64,000 nt of DNA, taken from contig JADGJC010000149.1 of assembly GCA_027596075.1 (NCBI GenBank), forward strand, positions 32,424 through 96,423. The letters run 5' to 3'. The stretch comes from Rhizophlyctis rosea (lineage: Eukaryota > Chytridiomycota > Chytridiomycetes > Rhizophlyctidales > Rhizophlyctidaceae). Below the pieces are notes generated by a model. The model made no database searches. It was not told the DNA's origin and was given only the letters and a program-made list of their open reading frames with translations. Position numbers and translations under genes: made by a program. Positions 33,901-44,893 of the stretch are shown here, one piece after another (the stretch's first letter is position 1; each line of letters opens with the position of its first letter).

Positions 33901-35699
33901 GGAGGAGAGTGGGGCGGTGCTGAAGGGTTGGAAAGGAGGTGACGGGGAGGAGAAGGGAGGAAAGGAGGAGGATGAGTATGGGTATGATGAGGCTTCTTTT
34001 GCGGAGTATGAGGAGGAGAAGATGGTGGCGGAGGAAACGAATGACGGGGGGAAAAATGTTGGAAAGGGTTCGGAAGGATTGGTCGAGGAAGGAGGGGAGG
34101 ATGTTGGTGTGGTTGGGAAGGCGGGAGAAGAGGACGTGCGTCGTAGCGTTGAGGAGGAGGTTGGGAGGGATGAGGAGAGCGTTGCGGTGGAGGAGACGAA
34201 GAAGGATGTTGAGGCCCATGAGGAGGGTTTACGAGAACATGTTGATGAGGAAGCGATTGAGGAAGCAATTGAGGAGGATATTGATGTTGGTGGTGATGGG
34301 GAAGGGGAGGAGGGGGCGGTGGGTAGTGGCTTAGTGGAGGGGGATGAGGACCATCGGTATGATGATGAAGAATTCGAGGATCTTTCGGAAAGGGTCGGGA
34401 CGGTTGATGAGGTTGGGGTTGTCGAGAAAGCAGGGGCGGTTAGTGAGGAGGTTGGGAAGGAGGTTGAGAGTGGTGATGAGGGGGACATTTCGCTCATGGG
34501 TATGGCTGGGGGTGTGAGGGCGGCGGATTTGAGAACGGAGGAAGTCGGTAGGGAGGTGGGAGAGCGGGAGGATGTTGAGGAAGAAATGATGGATGTGACG
34601 GATGGGATGGTTGATGATATGGTTAGGGATGCGATTGATGGTAAGTCTTTGATGGGCACGTCCTTTTTTGGTATCTTTGGTATCCCTTCTGATTCATATC
34701 TGTTGCTTAGCTATGGTGAATGCGCGGAACAAGAAGCTGGCCGTGGGAGAAATCACATCCGCGATCGTTCCTTCAGATGACATTGAAACAACAGCAGACG
34801 CGCATGAACGGGAGGAATTGATAAGAGCGGATGAGGGTCAGGCTGTTGAGGCCATCGAGGGCGAAGAAGAGAATGCAATGAGTTTAGCTGCCAAAGCAGA
34901 TGCCATTACGGAAATGATCATGGCGGAGTCATTTGCGGATGCGGTTGAAGGGGTTGGGCGAATGAAACGCATCACGCCAAAGCCCGGAGTCGTTCAAGCA
35001 CCCTCGCCTGACGCAGAAATCGAAGAAATCACCGAAACCCTTCCTGAACCCTCTCGCACACCTTCACCAGAACCCTCCATCCGCGCCCCAACACCCGAAC
35101 CCATCCAACCATCTCAAACCATCGCCCAATACGTCCGCGCCATCCTCGAAACCTACCTCCCCGCCGGCGACCTCCCCGACGGCCGCTACACCAAAGCCCC
35201 CATCATCCCCCGCACAAGACTCGACCTAATCCAACGCGCCCTCCCTATCCCCAACCTTTACAGCGACCCCACCTCCCCATTCCCCCTCCCTGCCGCCGCA
35301 GTCCGCTCGCAAACCCTCCTCCTCTTCAGCGCGACGAACGAAGCGTTAGGCAAACTTTTCGAAGGACATTGGAGGGAGATGCACGATCCTGCGCGGCATT
35401 TTCGGAGACGGAGGGGGATGGTGCCAAGAGCGTTGGGTAAGGGGGAAGTTGTTGAGAGGGTTGTTGGGATGGTGAGGGGGTGGAGTGGGTATACGGAGCG
35501 GAATGGGGAGAATTTGGATGAGCTTTTGATTGGGGAGGTTAAAGAGGAGGAGAGGAAGTGGAAGGGTGTTGGGGGTGGGGGTGGGGTGGGCGGTGGTGGG
35601 GGGGAATGGGAGGGGGTTGTTGCGGGGAGGGTTGTGGAAGGGCTGGTGGAGGAGTTGGTTGGGGATGCTGTTGGGGTGCGCGCGCCCCCTGGACGGTAG
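30908..35699 (+). CDS. Giant acidic, repeat-rich protein; weak CEP350-like C-terminus
   Basis: Two exons (30908-34640 and 34711-35699; GTAAGT donor, TTAG acceptor, phase 1) give 1573 residues. Start ATG 30908 is the first near the conserved-looking N-terminal part; an upstream start in the open frame is possible. Residues ~1-530 are mixed and probably folded. Then follow an E/G-rich stretch, a basic coiled coil (R-R-I-E-E-L-K-R-K-V...E-E-L-K-R-E-L-E-R-L), and ~500 very acidic residues with motif repeats: Y-G-Y-D-E-A-S-F-A-E-Y twice, D-S-V-S-S-F-G-G twice, and several I-x-E-E/D-I units. Exon 2 has a Pro-rich linker and a C-terminal segment with N-L-D-E-L-L-I-G-E-V followed by V-V-E-G-L-V-E-E-L-V. 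The coiled coil, S/E-E-x-I units and C-terminus recall centrosomal CEP350-type proteins, which would fit a flagellated fungus, but the link is weak. Confidence 0.6.
33410..34400 (+). repeat. Degenerate acidic peptide repeats in coding sequence
   Basis: Two copies of a unit coding E-D-x-Y-G-Y-D-E-A-S-F-A-E-Y (about 33413-33460 and 33968-34015) and a divergent third (Y-D-D-E-E-F-E-D-L, ~34355) lie in a GAG/GAA-rich purine tract. Confidence 0.65.
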
Positions 35700-37244
35700 T
35701 GTTTGTGTGTGGTTGTTTGTACATAGCTTGAGATAGAGGACTTCCTGTGTTGGTTGTTTGTTTATAGTCTGCTGGTGTAAATGCTAAGTTGTGTCGTTTG
35801 TCAGAGATCAAAAGGAAGTTTGGAGTTGATCTTCATCCCCGGAAACCGCAGGTTTCGCAGCACTCTTTCTTGTTTGATTCGGACTTGGACCATGAAAACC
35901 GTAATCTGAACATGGGTGGTTTTAACACGTGCTTCCCTCTAGCGTTCAAGCACGTCGGATTGAACGTTCGGTTTTCTAATGTGTTACAAAATGCCATCAA
36001 CATCTATATCTTCTTCCCCTTGACGTGCATGCTGGGCTTCCCGCGGGAAACAAAGCAAACAAAATGAGAAAAAAAAAAGGGTGGGGGGGGGGGTGTTGAT
36101 TTGTTACCATTTTCCAATCTCTTCCTAGTTTGTCGTCATTGTAAAGTCTCAATCTCTCCGTCGACCGTTTTTCAAGCTCTTCCGTTGGCGCACCTCCTAC
36201 GAGCTCACTGCGGACAGGTCTTGTTTGATCCAATGCCATCAGGATTCGTGAGTGAGCAGACTTAGCGGCACTCCCCTTTGAACTTCACTGCCGACCCCTG
36301 TCCGGATTTTCTAGAGCAAAACATGCTTTGCATTTACCGCGTTCATCGCTGTGTATTCGACAGGGAAGAATTTTTTCATGTAGGGTACATAAATGCTGGG
36401 GCTCTTGACACAGATTTAAGGTTTTGATTGTGAGGGGGAGCAAAATGAGTCAAATACAGAGTTCTTTGCCGCGGTTCAAGCTTTCGGCCAATCCAGCCAT
36501 GGAAATCACACATCCTTGAGAGAGTCCTAGTGCCTTAAGGTTATGTTATGTCTGGCTTCGTGCAAGTTGACCCCAGGATCTGGAACAGTTCTTTCAAACT
36601 CTAGCTAATTCTCCTCACAAACTGGCATGCCAGATTCCTGATATGGCTTGGACGACGCGTTCTTTGGTCAAGGGTCCTGACAACCAACACTTGAAACGCC
36701 CGCTTACACCAATGTATGACCCTTTTGGACTGCATCTTGATCATACATTGGGTGTTCAGTCTTGACTTGCAAAACTTTGCTACTCCAGGCCTTGACTGCC
36801 CGTGAGAGACCGCTCCGCGTTAAATAACCGCATAGTTTTGCATGCGCAACAGCAGGCTACCTTGTCATCGACCGAGCCCAATACGCCGGCTCAAGAGTTT
36901 CTGATTCGCCGATGAACAGTTACGTGTCATTCACCAACAGTTATGGGCGAGGCGAAGGGGTGTTGATATTATGACTTGATCCTGATGATTGTGAAAATGC
37001 CGATCAGGGATGGATATTTGACTTCAATAGCCGCAAAACACTTTAAAACCTTCGATTTTCTTTGAAACACTAATGTTTTGCATTCTCTATTATTTCTGTT
37101 CAGGCATTCTTTTTCACGTACCCGTAGGTTGCTCTCAAAACGCTATAGACAGCAATCCATTCGTACGTCCGATACGCCGCGCGATCAGCGAATTACAAAC
37201 AGGAATAGACGCACAAGCGTGGGAACATTACTGCCGCTCGAGTC
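35700..37244. other. Intergenic region
   Basis: 1.5 kb; contains an A-run/G-run tract at 36070-36095 and no recognisable gene. Confidence 0.5.
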
Positions 37245-38946
37245 ATGAACAGCTTACCGAAGGAGTTGCTTTTTCGATGCTTGGGTTTGGTGAGTGTCAG
37301 AAAGATGATGACGCAATGGGCCTCAATGCTAGGTCTTCAGACATGGCAAAACGGATACAAATGAAAGGGCACCGAGACCTGATGACTGTTGTGATGGTTG
37401 GCTCATCCACAATCAGACCCTAAATGACCAAATCCCTCCAATTCTTCCTTTCACCGATACAGGCCCATGCCGCAAACCCAGCACAGTACCAATACAACGA
37501 AGGAGCATCCTTGCTCTTCCTCATGAGTCAGGTGTCGCGTGCCTGGCGCATCACTACAATCGAACTCATGGACGGCGACACGCTCAATTTATCAATGTTT
37601 AAGAAAGATGTACAGAAAAAGGGAGATGCGTATTATCAGGCTTATCAGATGCCGGATGGGAGTAGACGGGAGATCGACAGTTGGGTGAGGATCGCTCATA
37701 TTTGTTGAGGATTCGCTTGGGATGCTGTTGCGGTGGAAGCTGATTTTTATAGATCGAAACTCCCTAGAATCGGGGCATCCTGACGTTCCTCCAAGATCCC
37801 CAGCGGCGCTCCCACCTTCGCGTTCTCCGCCCAAACCCCTCCGCCGAACACGCCATTCTCCATCCCAGGATGGCACCAGATACAATTCGAGCGGTTCTCG
37901 ACACCGTCAATCCTTCCCAAATCACCCACATATACCTCAACATCGGTCCTAGGGTCGCCAGCGTATTGGATTATGAGTGCATATCAGAATGGATGGAGGA
38001 ACGAGCAGCGAATCCGGAGAGTTCCAAGCTGCACACTTTATCGCTTTCGTTTAGCTCCGCCATGGTGCAATTGTCAGCCGTGAGGAACCGGTGCGAGGTT
38101 ATGATTGAGGAGAGCGATTATCAACCACTTGAACGACTTTGTTATGCAGCCGCACAAAGTGAGGTCGAAACCCTCCGGCTTGCGTTAAAGACAATGGGAC
38201 CATATCATCATGATACTATAGATAGAGTCAAAGGAGGGACGTATGTCAGGACTTGCTGGGCAGCCAAGCAATGGTGGCATTTGAAAACGTTGGAGATTCA
38301 GGGCAGAGGAGAGTTCCCTGCCCTTCACGCGGACACGGCGCGCGGGATTAGATGCCTCAAGCTCGATCGTATGAACGCAGACCTTTCCAAATTCCCTTCC
38401 TTGGTTGACGTCGAATACCACGGGGACGCCTTCAAAACTTTGGAAACGATCTCAGATGCAACTCTCACCCACCTTACCCGCCTATCCTTCCATCTGCTCG
38501 GTTCCCCCAACCCCATCACCGAACAATTACCAAAACCAATTGTCCCAACCGTCCACCGCGTCCTCAAGCAAATTGCCAACTTGCAATCTCTAGACCTTGA
38601 CTTTAACGAAATGACAAAAGAGGATGCACAGATGTACATCCAAAAGGCATCAAAGGGTGGCGGACTGCGTCACTTATCCTTAGCGCAACTCTTTCCTCTT
38701 GGGACTGTTGAGGGGTGGGTATCGTTTTTCCGGGATCTTGGGGGATTGTTGGGGCAGATTAGGAGTTTGAAAGTGGAGTTTAGGGACTATGCGGATGACC
38801 ATCCGGAGATGGTTGATGAGTATGGGGAGATCCCTGATGATTGGTGTTTCGGGTTTGTTTGTTGGTGGTGTTTTTTTGGTAGTTTTGTTTGGGGGGTGGG
38901 CCGGGGGGGTTTGGGTGGGGGTTGGTTGGACGGGTTTTGGGGTTGA
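37245..38946 (+). CDS. F-box/leucine-rich-repeat-like protein
   Basis: Three exons in phase: 37245-37289, 37463-37684, 37768 onward. Exon 1 is just M-N-S-L-P-K-E-L-L-F-R-C-L-G-L, the first half of an F-box; exon 2 supplies the second half (L-M-S-Q-V-S-R-A-W-R-I-T-T). Exon 3 is a long stretch of irregular leucine-rich segments (L-K-T-L-E-I, L-T-R-L-S-F, L-Q-S-L-D-L-D-F). F-box proteins recruit substrates to SCF ubiquitin ligases through Skp1. The gene resembles the intronless F-box gene at 58462 in order (F-box, W-R-I-T/A-T, then LRR) and is probably a diverged paralog. The 3' end is uncertain: a Gly/Trp-rich terminus to 38946 looks like read-through of an intron, and a splice to a tiny last exon ending about 38973 is possible. 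Confidence 0.65.
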
Positions 38947-38973
38947 TACCGGTAGATGGAACTTGAAGTGACG

Positions 38974-39830
38974 TAGTTTGTCGGATTCAAATTAATGCCC
39001 TTCCACTATCCCTTTTTCGGCGAATCCAATGTGATAGAATAAATCCCATTACATTTGGGAGCTGCGGGTACGATGTTTGAGGGGTTGGCACTTCTGTTTG
39101 TAAACAAACTGTGTTAATTCTTAGATTTCGTAGATTTGTTTTGGGGAAAGTGATGGTTGGTGGCAGTGCAGCGGGGTGGTCAAGGAGTTCAGAATTGGAA
39201 AGTTCTCTTGTGCACATTTGTGGCCAATTTTGTGCTACCGTTCCACAAGAGGCTCCGACAGCACCGCCAATGTGTGTTCCTGTGAGATCCACTTTTGGTT
39301 GGTCTGTCAATCCGCAGCTTTCGGGCGTCGACGACCGCTACGACCGCTGCCACTTTGGTCCTTCTCTTTGACATAGGTAGTGTGCTGTTGAGCGAGGAGC
39401 GTGTATGATGTTAGGGTGAGTATCATTCTGCGTCAAGGCGAAGAGACACACCCATACAGCTAGACAGCTACAAGGTTGTTGGGGCTGGACTGGGTGGAAA
39501 GTGTAGGTTTTGAGCAAGAAGGCCGTAGCGGAGTCTTTTGCCAATTCATGAAATGATAAATGGCTCGCCTTTTTGTTCGATGGATTGGACATCATCATTG
39601 AGCCAGCGCCAGCGATCAGTGCTGGACAGGCATCAAGAAAGTTTCGATTGCGGAGTTGTGTTGTCGTGAACGTAAGATTCTGGGCATTTGGTCAAGGCCC
39701 TGCCATTAGTTAGTCGACGGCAGGAATGGGCCTTGTTCACATCGACTTGATACTAACGGGGCTTTGGATGGCATCAAATATGAGCTTGCCTTTCTATTGA
39801 ACTGAACCGTATCCCATCCACTTCTCACAG
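38974..39830. other. Intergenic region with unresolved 5' end of the kinase gene
   Basis: No clear gene. It must contain the first exon and promoter of the following gene, whose first recognised exon opens in phase 2 at an acceptor (CTTCTCACAG, 39821-39830). A GTAAGA donor at ~39671 and a TACTAAC branch-point-like word at ~39747 are candidates, but I could not place an in-frame ATG. Confidence 0.4.
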
Positions 39831-42494
39831 CGCAAATACACCCATATCGCCCAGCGACTTCGCATCCGACGTCAAAGCGGCCATTCAATCCTCCGATATC
39901 GGGACCACAAGAGATGTTTTGAGTCGCATCCGGAACGTTCTTGACCATGACACGAATGTCCTATACCACGGCCGCTTTCGCTGTCTCCTCACCACATTGG
40001 AGGACATTGTCACGGAAGACGCAACAGCTGTTGACGTCGATGTAGCCGCGGGACTAGAACACCTTCTCCACAGTGCCAAGAACACCGGGTGGCTCTTTCG
40101 TCACATGAACATACATCTTGACCTCCACCAATTCGAAACGGAGCTCGACATCTCCACCGGCAATCACGACCAAAAAGCCGAAAACGCCGAGAAGGACTTT
40201 GCCTTCATGAAGAAGAACGTCCGTTTCCTTTCAGCTGTTGCTGGTGGAGGGTCGGCAGGGATGCATGCCGAGAACGCAGCAGCAACGTTGGAATTGGATC
40301 CCAACCACTTGATGATCAAACGAGACCAGCGGCTTGGTGGTGGGGGGTTTGCACATGTGTTTGCGGGGACGTATCAGGGACGATCTGTGGCAGTGAAACA
40401 CATTCTGAAATCACTTGATGCGGAATTCTATCAGGTGGATCTTCTAGAAGAAGAGCGGATGAAGATACTTGTCAGAGAAGCGCGGCGGGAGTCGCACATT
40501 TTGTATAAATTGCAGCCGTCCCCTCATACTATTGGGGTGCATGGTTGGTGTGTCAAGGAGAAGGCGGTGTGCGTGGTAATGGAGCCTGCCGTTACGTCCC
40601 TTGCGGGGAAGTTGGGAGCGGGCAATACAATGACATGGTGGGCCAAGATGGTTCTTTTGAGGGATATTGCATTGTGTTTGGTAAGGTACCATCCCGTGCT
40701 GTGGAAGGGCCATCACATTGACCGGTTTGTGTATCATAGGACTACATGCATTCGTGCCAGCTTATCCATCGGGACTTAAAGCCAGGCAACATTTTGATTG
40801 ACAAGGACGGGCGCGCTCGCATTGCAGATGCCGGAGGTATGCTTTGTTGTGCTCTCGTGTTCTAACGTCATGTCTCCATGGCTAATATGGTAAATCCCAT
40901 GTGACACTTTAGGTGCCGCATCCAGCTTCTCAGTAGCATACCAACCAACCGCCTACACACCTCATTATGCACCAACCACTCCAACATCTGCATTCAGCAA
41001 TGACATCTACGCCTTTGGCAGAATTTTGGAAGATGTGGCTCAAGGCCCCCTGCCTCCCGCTCTGCAGAAAGTGCGCGACGCCTGCTTGGAACAGAGAATC
41101 AATTCAGCTGCTTTGGTAGCTGGGCTGTTGAGCATTCATACTGATTTTGGGAAATGGGATGCGGAGAGTGTTGGAAAGGGAATGGAAGGAGATGAATTGT
41201 CGAGTAAGATTTCTGTTTTCAGTAACATCAATTTCAAGAAGTCCAAGGTATTTTTCTGGATTGTCGAACTAATTGCCGCGATCTTTGGACTGACGGTGCA
41301 TTCCATTCATCAAAAGATTCGCTACAGGGAACGTCTCTCACAAGCGTCCGAGCAATCGCCAATGACGGAGCCAGTCGACGACAGTAGTGTGTTCATCCAG
41401 CCAACGCGAGTTCGTACCTATTATTGAAGGAGTTTGTGTTGATTTTGGCGAATCAGAAGTGACGTATTTTGCAGATCCGTTATGGCGCCAAGGTGTCGCT
41501 TCCGTTGGACGAGTCCGCGGCCGGTGACAGTTATTCGACAACTGAGACTCGACGCACATCATCCACCACATCGAGCAATGTGCAGCAAGCATTTAGACCA
41601 GTTGAACCGACCAGAGTGGACTCGGGATATCTTTCATCTTCGACTGCAGCAGAACCCAGGATCGTCACATCGGACGCCACCTTGAAAGAAACCTCAAAAG
41701 AAGCAGCGACGAAAACGGGCAAAATCGCAATTGTTCTCTACGATTATAATGCTAGTAAGCCATAGTGGTGCAAACGGCAAACTCATGAGCTTTTGAACTC
41801 ATAAGCATTGCGGCTTTCAGCGGAACCCAATGAAATCTCTTTGCGAGAAAATGACATGGTGACAGGTATTGATCAAGTTGAGGACGATTGGTGGCAAGGG
41901 ACCAATATCAACGGCGAGACTGGGTTGTTCCCTTCCAAGTGAGTTGGATACTGCAATTCAAATCTGTCCTGTTTGGTTCGAGTTCTACTGCTTATTATCA
42001 TAACTTATGAATGATACCATCCCGTCTTCAGCTATGTCAAACTCAGAATAATTTCAAAAGCGCCTCCTCCTGTACCTATGAAAAAGAAGCAGGCATCAGT
42101 GAATGATGGGAAGGGAGCGCAGACTGTCCCTTTGGTAAGCAACTGCCTCATACGTCAACCTCCGGAAATGATGTGACCATGCAGTTAGTTAACACATTTT
42201 TTGCAGCATAATTACGACACAGCAGAAAAGAATGAAGCCAGCTTCCAGGAACGAAACATCAACACAGATGCCACCATGCCATTGGAACATGATGAGCAGA
42301 CGCAAAGCAAAGATGGGCTCAACAATGCCAGCGACAACAATCCCTCTGCAAACGGTGGAAAGGACGAAGTGGTAATACGTGGATACATATCGAACATGCC
42401 TTGTGACCCCACTCGTTCGTCATACTACCCTATCAATAATGGATACACACGGGCTTTGGGATTGGCTTATAATACCACGGTCAGCCCGTATTAA
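39831..42494 (+). CDS. Helical domain - protein kinase - TM - SH3 protein (5' end unresolved)
   Basis: Exons 39831-40680, 40740-40836, 40913-41409, 41475-41754, 41821-41938, 42032-42134, 42207-42494; every junction is in phase. A ~130-residue helical N-terminus could be an MLKL_NTD/four-helix-bundle type domain. The kinase has G-G-G-G-F-A-H-V-F-A-G, the Lys in V-A-V-K-H-I, an alpha-C Glu, complete H-R-D-L-K-P-G-N-I-L, and D-A-G in place of D-F-G; N-D-I-Y-A-F-G keeps the conserved D-x-x-x-x-G. Next is a hydrophobic segment (F-F-W-I-V-E-L-I-A-A-I-F-G-L-T-V, ~41252-41300), a Ser/Thr linker, and an SH3 domain (A-I-V-L-Y-D-Y-N-A ... D-D-W-W-Q-G ... G-L-F-P-S-N-Y-V) followed by a polar tail. The Asp of D-A-G is present, so catalysis is possible. 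An alternative donor at 41249 that would remove the TM breaks phase. Confidence 0.75.
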
Positions 42495-43171
42495 GAGAGG
42501 GTTTGCACAAGCTACTTTGAAAGCTGATTCAATCGACACTGCTTCAATTGTACTTAGTGAACACAGTTAGGGGCCATGGCGGTGGCGGCATGCCGAACGG
42601 TCTAAGTTTAGATAAAATATAGGGTTTCAATGAAAACAAATATGCAAACAACCGGGAGTTTCATATCATGTTTAGTATATTTGTTCATGAGGTGCTCGAA
42701 GACGATGACTTGATTGCGTCTATACTTGCACTAAGACTTACTGGTTTGAAGGAATCACCGTCGAACACTATTCAGCAAGTCAAAACATTCGGCAGGTAAC
42801 TATGCCGTTGCCAACTGATGGCTGCACACCAAAACATCCTCGTGAATGGTCGTATTGACCACTTTGACCAGCCGTTATGATGGATTTTGAATCATATGAC
42901 GACTTCACAGAGAAGAATGAAAGCGCAATGAACTACAATGTGTAGGAACACGCTCTCATAAACCCATCTGCCCATCACAATAGGACCCTCGGGTCTGCCT
43001 GCAAGAGGTTAAATGAAGCGATGACAACATCGAGTCGACGCGTCGCGGGAAACAGAAGGCTATAAATATCCGGCCTCCATCAAACTCCCCTTCACCTCAC
43101 CAGCAAAACAACCACGACTTCAGAGACCCAACAATATCACGCAACCCAATTCACCAATTTTCCATACGAAA
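42495..43171. other. Intergenic region and promoter of the Ser-rich gene
   Basis: No gene. Ends in a well-formed promoter (see the TATA element at 43061). Confidence 0.5.
43061..43070 (+). promoter_or_regulatory. TATA box
   Basis: GCTATAAATATCC lies 111 bp upstream of ATG 43172, followed by a CA-rich leader; the clearest core promoter in the window. Confidence 0.6.
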
Positions 43172-43972
43172 ATGTCTGTGATCCTAAGACCCGCCCTCCG
43201 TCGCGCTGCCACCCACATCTTGACAATCCCCGTCGCTCCTGTCATCCAACTGACACCCTCCCATTCCATCATTGCTTCCGATGTCGTTGAATTTATGAGT
43301 GGTCAAAGTGTCCAAGAATTTCCTCCTGAGTGCATTGCCTCCATCCAGCCCATCTCCTCCATTTATCCTGAGTGTGTCCAGCCATTGCCTCAAGTTCCTG
43401 CGCTAGCAAGAATTCCTTCATGTGTCCCTTCTTTAGTTTCCGCACCTTCCCTGATCTCTGCATCCCGGCCCGCGTTCCAACGGCCTTCCTTACAACGGCA
43501 CCAATCGTTCTTCGATCACAGTCTTCATGACCACAGCCTGCATGCTCAATATCAGGTCTCGCTTCCTGCTCCCCAGACTCAAGTAGCCCCTATTATGCAA
43601 ATCACCGAATTGGATACCTCAGAGCCCATGGACCATACTTACACCCCTCCCTCCCCATTCGCCCCTCCCTCCTGTCACCTACCCGCCTTCAAATTTCCCA
43701 CTTCAGTAAACACAAGTGCAAGGCGGCGCTCCTCCACATCATCTTCCTGCTCATCATTAGCCTTTGGTCGCCCCTACAACCGCAAACAGTCTCTCTCCTC
43801 CACCATTGGAAACAAATCACACTGGCTTCTTCCATCTCGCATCTGCAGCACTCGGCACTCCATCCGCTCCGCCCATGTAACGACATTTGCAAGGTTGCCA
43901 GTCCGTCCTCGCGCCGATCAACTATTAAGAAAAGTCCGGAGCTCTGGTGTCAAGATCACCAAGCGTCGATGA
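43172..43972 (+). CDS. Ser/Pro-rich basic hypothetical protein
   Basis: Intronless, 266 residues, not recognised. Start supported by the TATA box 111 bp upstream and an A-rich Kozak context. The N-terminus (M-S-V-I-L-R-P-A-L-R-R-A-A-T-H) could be an amphipathic mitochondrial presequence. The middle is Pro/Ser-rich with a short H-S-L-H-D duplication; the C-terminal 90 residues are Ser/Arg-rich and end R-R-stop. No domain seen. The strong promoter suggests regulated, possibly stage-specific expression. Confidence 0.6.
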   Translation: MSVILRPALRRAATHILTIPVAPVIQLTPSHSIIASDVVEFMSGQSVQEFPPECIASIQPISSIYPECVQPLPQVPALARIPSCVPSLVSAPSLISASRPAFQRPSLQRHQSFFDHSLHDHSLHAQYQVSLPAPQTQVAPIMQITELDTSEPMDHTYTPPSPFAPPSCHLPAFKFPTSVNTSARRRSSTSSSCSSLAFGRPYNRKQSLSSTIGNKSHWLLPSRICSTRHSIRSAHVTTFARLPVRPRADQLLRKVRSSGVKITKRR

Positions 43973-44161
43973 AGGAAGGGACACCTTGGTTGATTAGGAT
44001 AGAATATTTTGACAGTTATTATCAACACTGGCTTGCTCCGTCTTTGGTAGTTGATTCCCATATGACAGATACCCATTTGTGCTGTACATATTCAGACATA
44101 ATACATATAATTCATGACACAGAGCCTGCTGTTGATCGCTCTCTGTGAGATGCAAAAGATA

Positions 44162-44246
44162 TTCGCCTTCCTCCCGAAATGCTCGCATATGCGTCCATGT
44201 GTTTTCGCCTTCCTCCCGAAATGCTCGCATATGCGTACATGTGTTA
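44162..44246. repeat. 42-bp direct tandem repeat, two copies
   Basis: TTCGCCTTCCTCCCGAAATG... begins at 44162 and again at 44204, differing at one or two positions. It lies ~50 bp from the 3' side of the tRNA-Asp gene; no coding role is apparent. Confidence 0.8.
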
Positions 44247-44296
44247 TAGGACCCAAAGGGAATCAAAGTGAAGCCAACAAAAGTAAAATTTTCAAG

Positions 44297-44369
44297 CTCT
44301 CAGTCCGGGAATTGAACCCGGGTCTCCCGCGTGACAGGCGGGGATACTAGCCACTATACTAACTGAGAA
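44297..44369 (-). tRNA. tRNA-Asp(GTC)
   Basis: On the minus strand the 73-nt sequence folds as a cloverleaf: acceptor TTCTCAG/CTGAGAG, anticodon stem CCCGC/GCGGG with loop CTGTCAC (anticodon GTC), and T arm with GGTTCAATTCC. No intron. A standard nuclear tRNA gene with internal A and B boxes. Confidence 0.93.
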
Positions 44370-44893
44370 TGGTGATGACGGCAGGAATTTGGAAATATAG
44401 TGTATTAAATAGGGCAAGATTGATGGATGTTCTTCTCCCCTATAATATACTTAACTACAGCGCCACGAAACACTACAAGAAGACTGCATTTGAATAGTCT
44501 TGTAAGACACTTGAGGCTCCGGGGGCAAAGCAAATGCCGGAAATCCCATGTTCTTTTGATATGGTTTGTTGTATCGAAGACGGGCTCAGTGTTGGAAGCA
44601 GGTTACAGGGCCTGGTATTATTGCTTACATCCCGCAAGCAGAGGGAGCGCACGGATGAGGACCATGAGGCCAAGTTGCGCCAGCATGTTTTGCATTTGCT
44701 ATCACTGGCATTCAACTCACCCAAAAAAACTTGCCTGCAGTGATTGTTCTGTCCTTGCCAACAACGCCATTCTTTCGATTGAAGTTTTCCTCACTATGAT
44801 AGCATGCACATGGGGACCAGAAGTGATAGCATTTATGACAGCTATGATGATAAGAAGCATTGACCTGGACGCACTTTCTTGGCTCTGCCTACC
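44370..44893. other. Spacer between tRNA-Asp and ubiquitin-like gene
   Basis: No gene recognised; contains the 3' flank of the minus-strand gene ending at 44894. Confidence 0.5.

Noticed and set aside
36070..36095. A-run/G-run tract as telomere or G-quadruplex element
   Set aside because: A single mononucleotide tract with no repeated unit; probably a simple-sequence run.
41249..41474. Intron replacing the TM segment of the kinase gene
   Set aside because: The GTATTT donor would leave phase 1 while the next exon starts in phase 0; the donor at 41410 fits.
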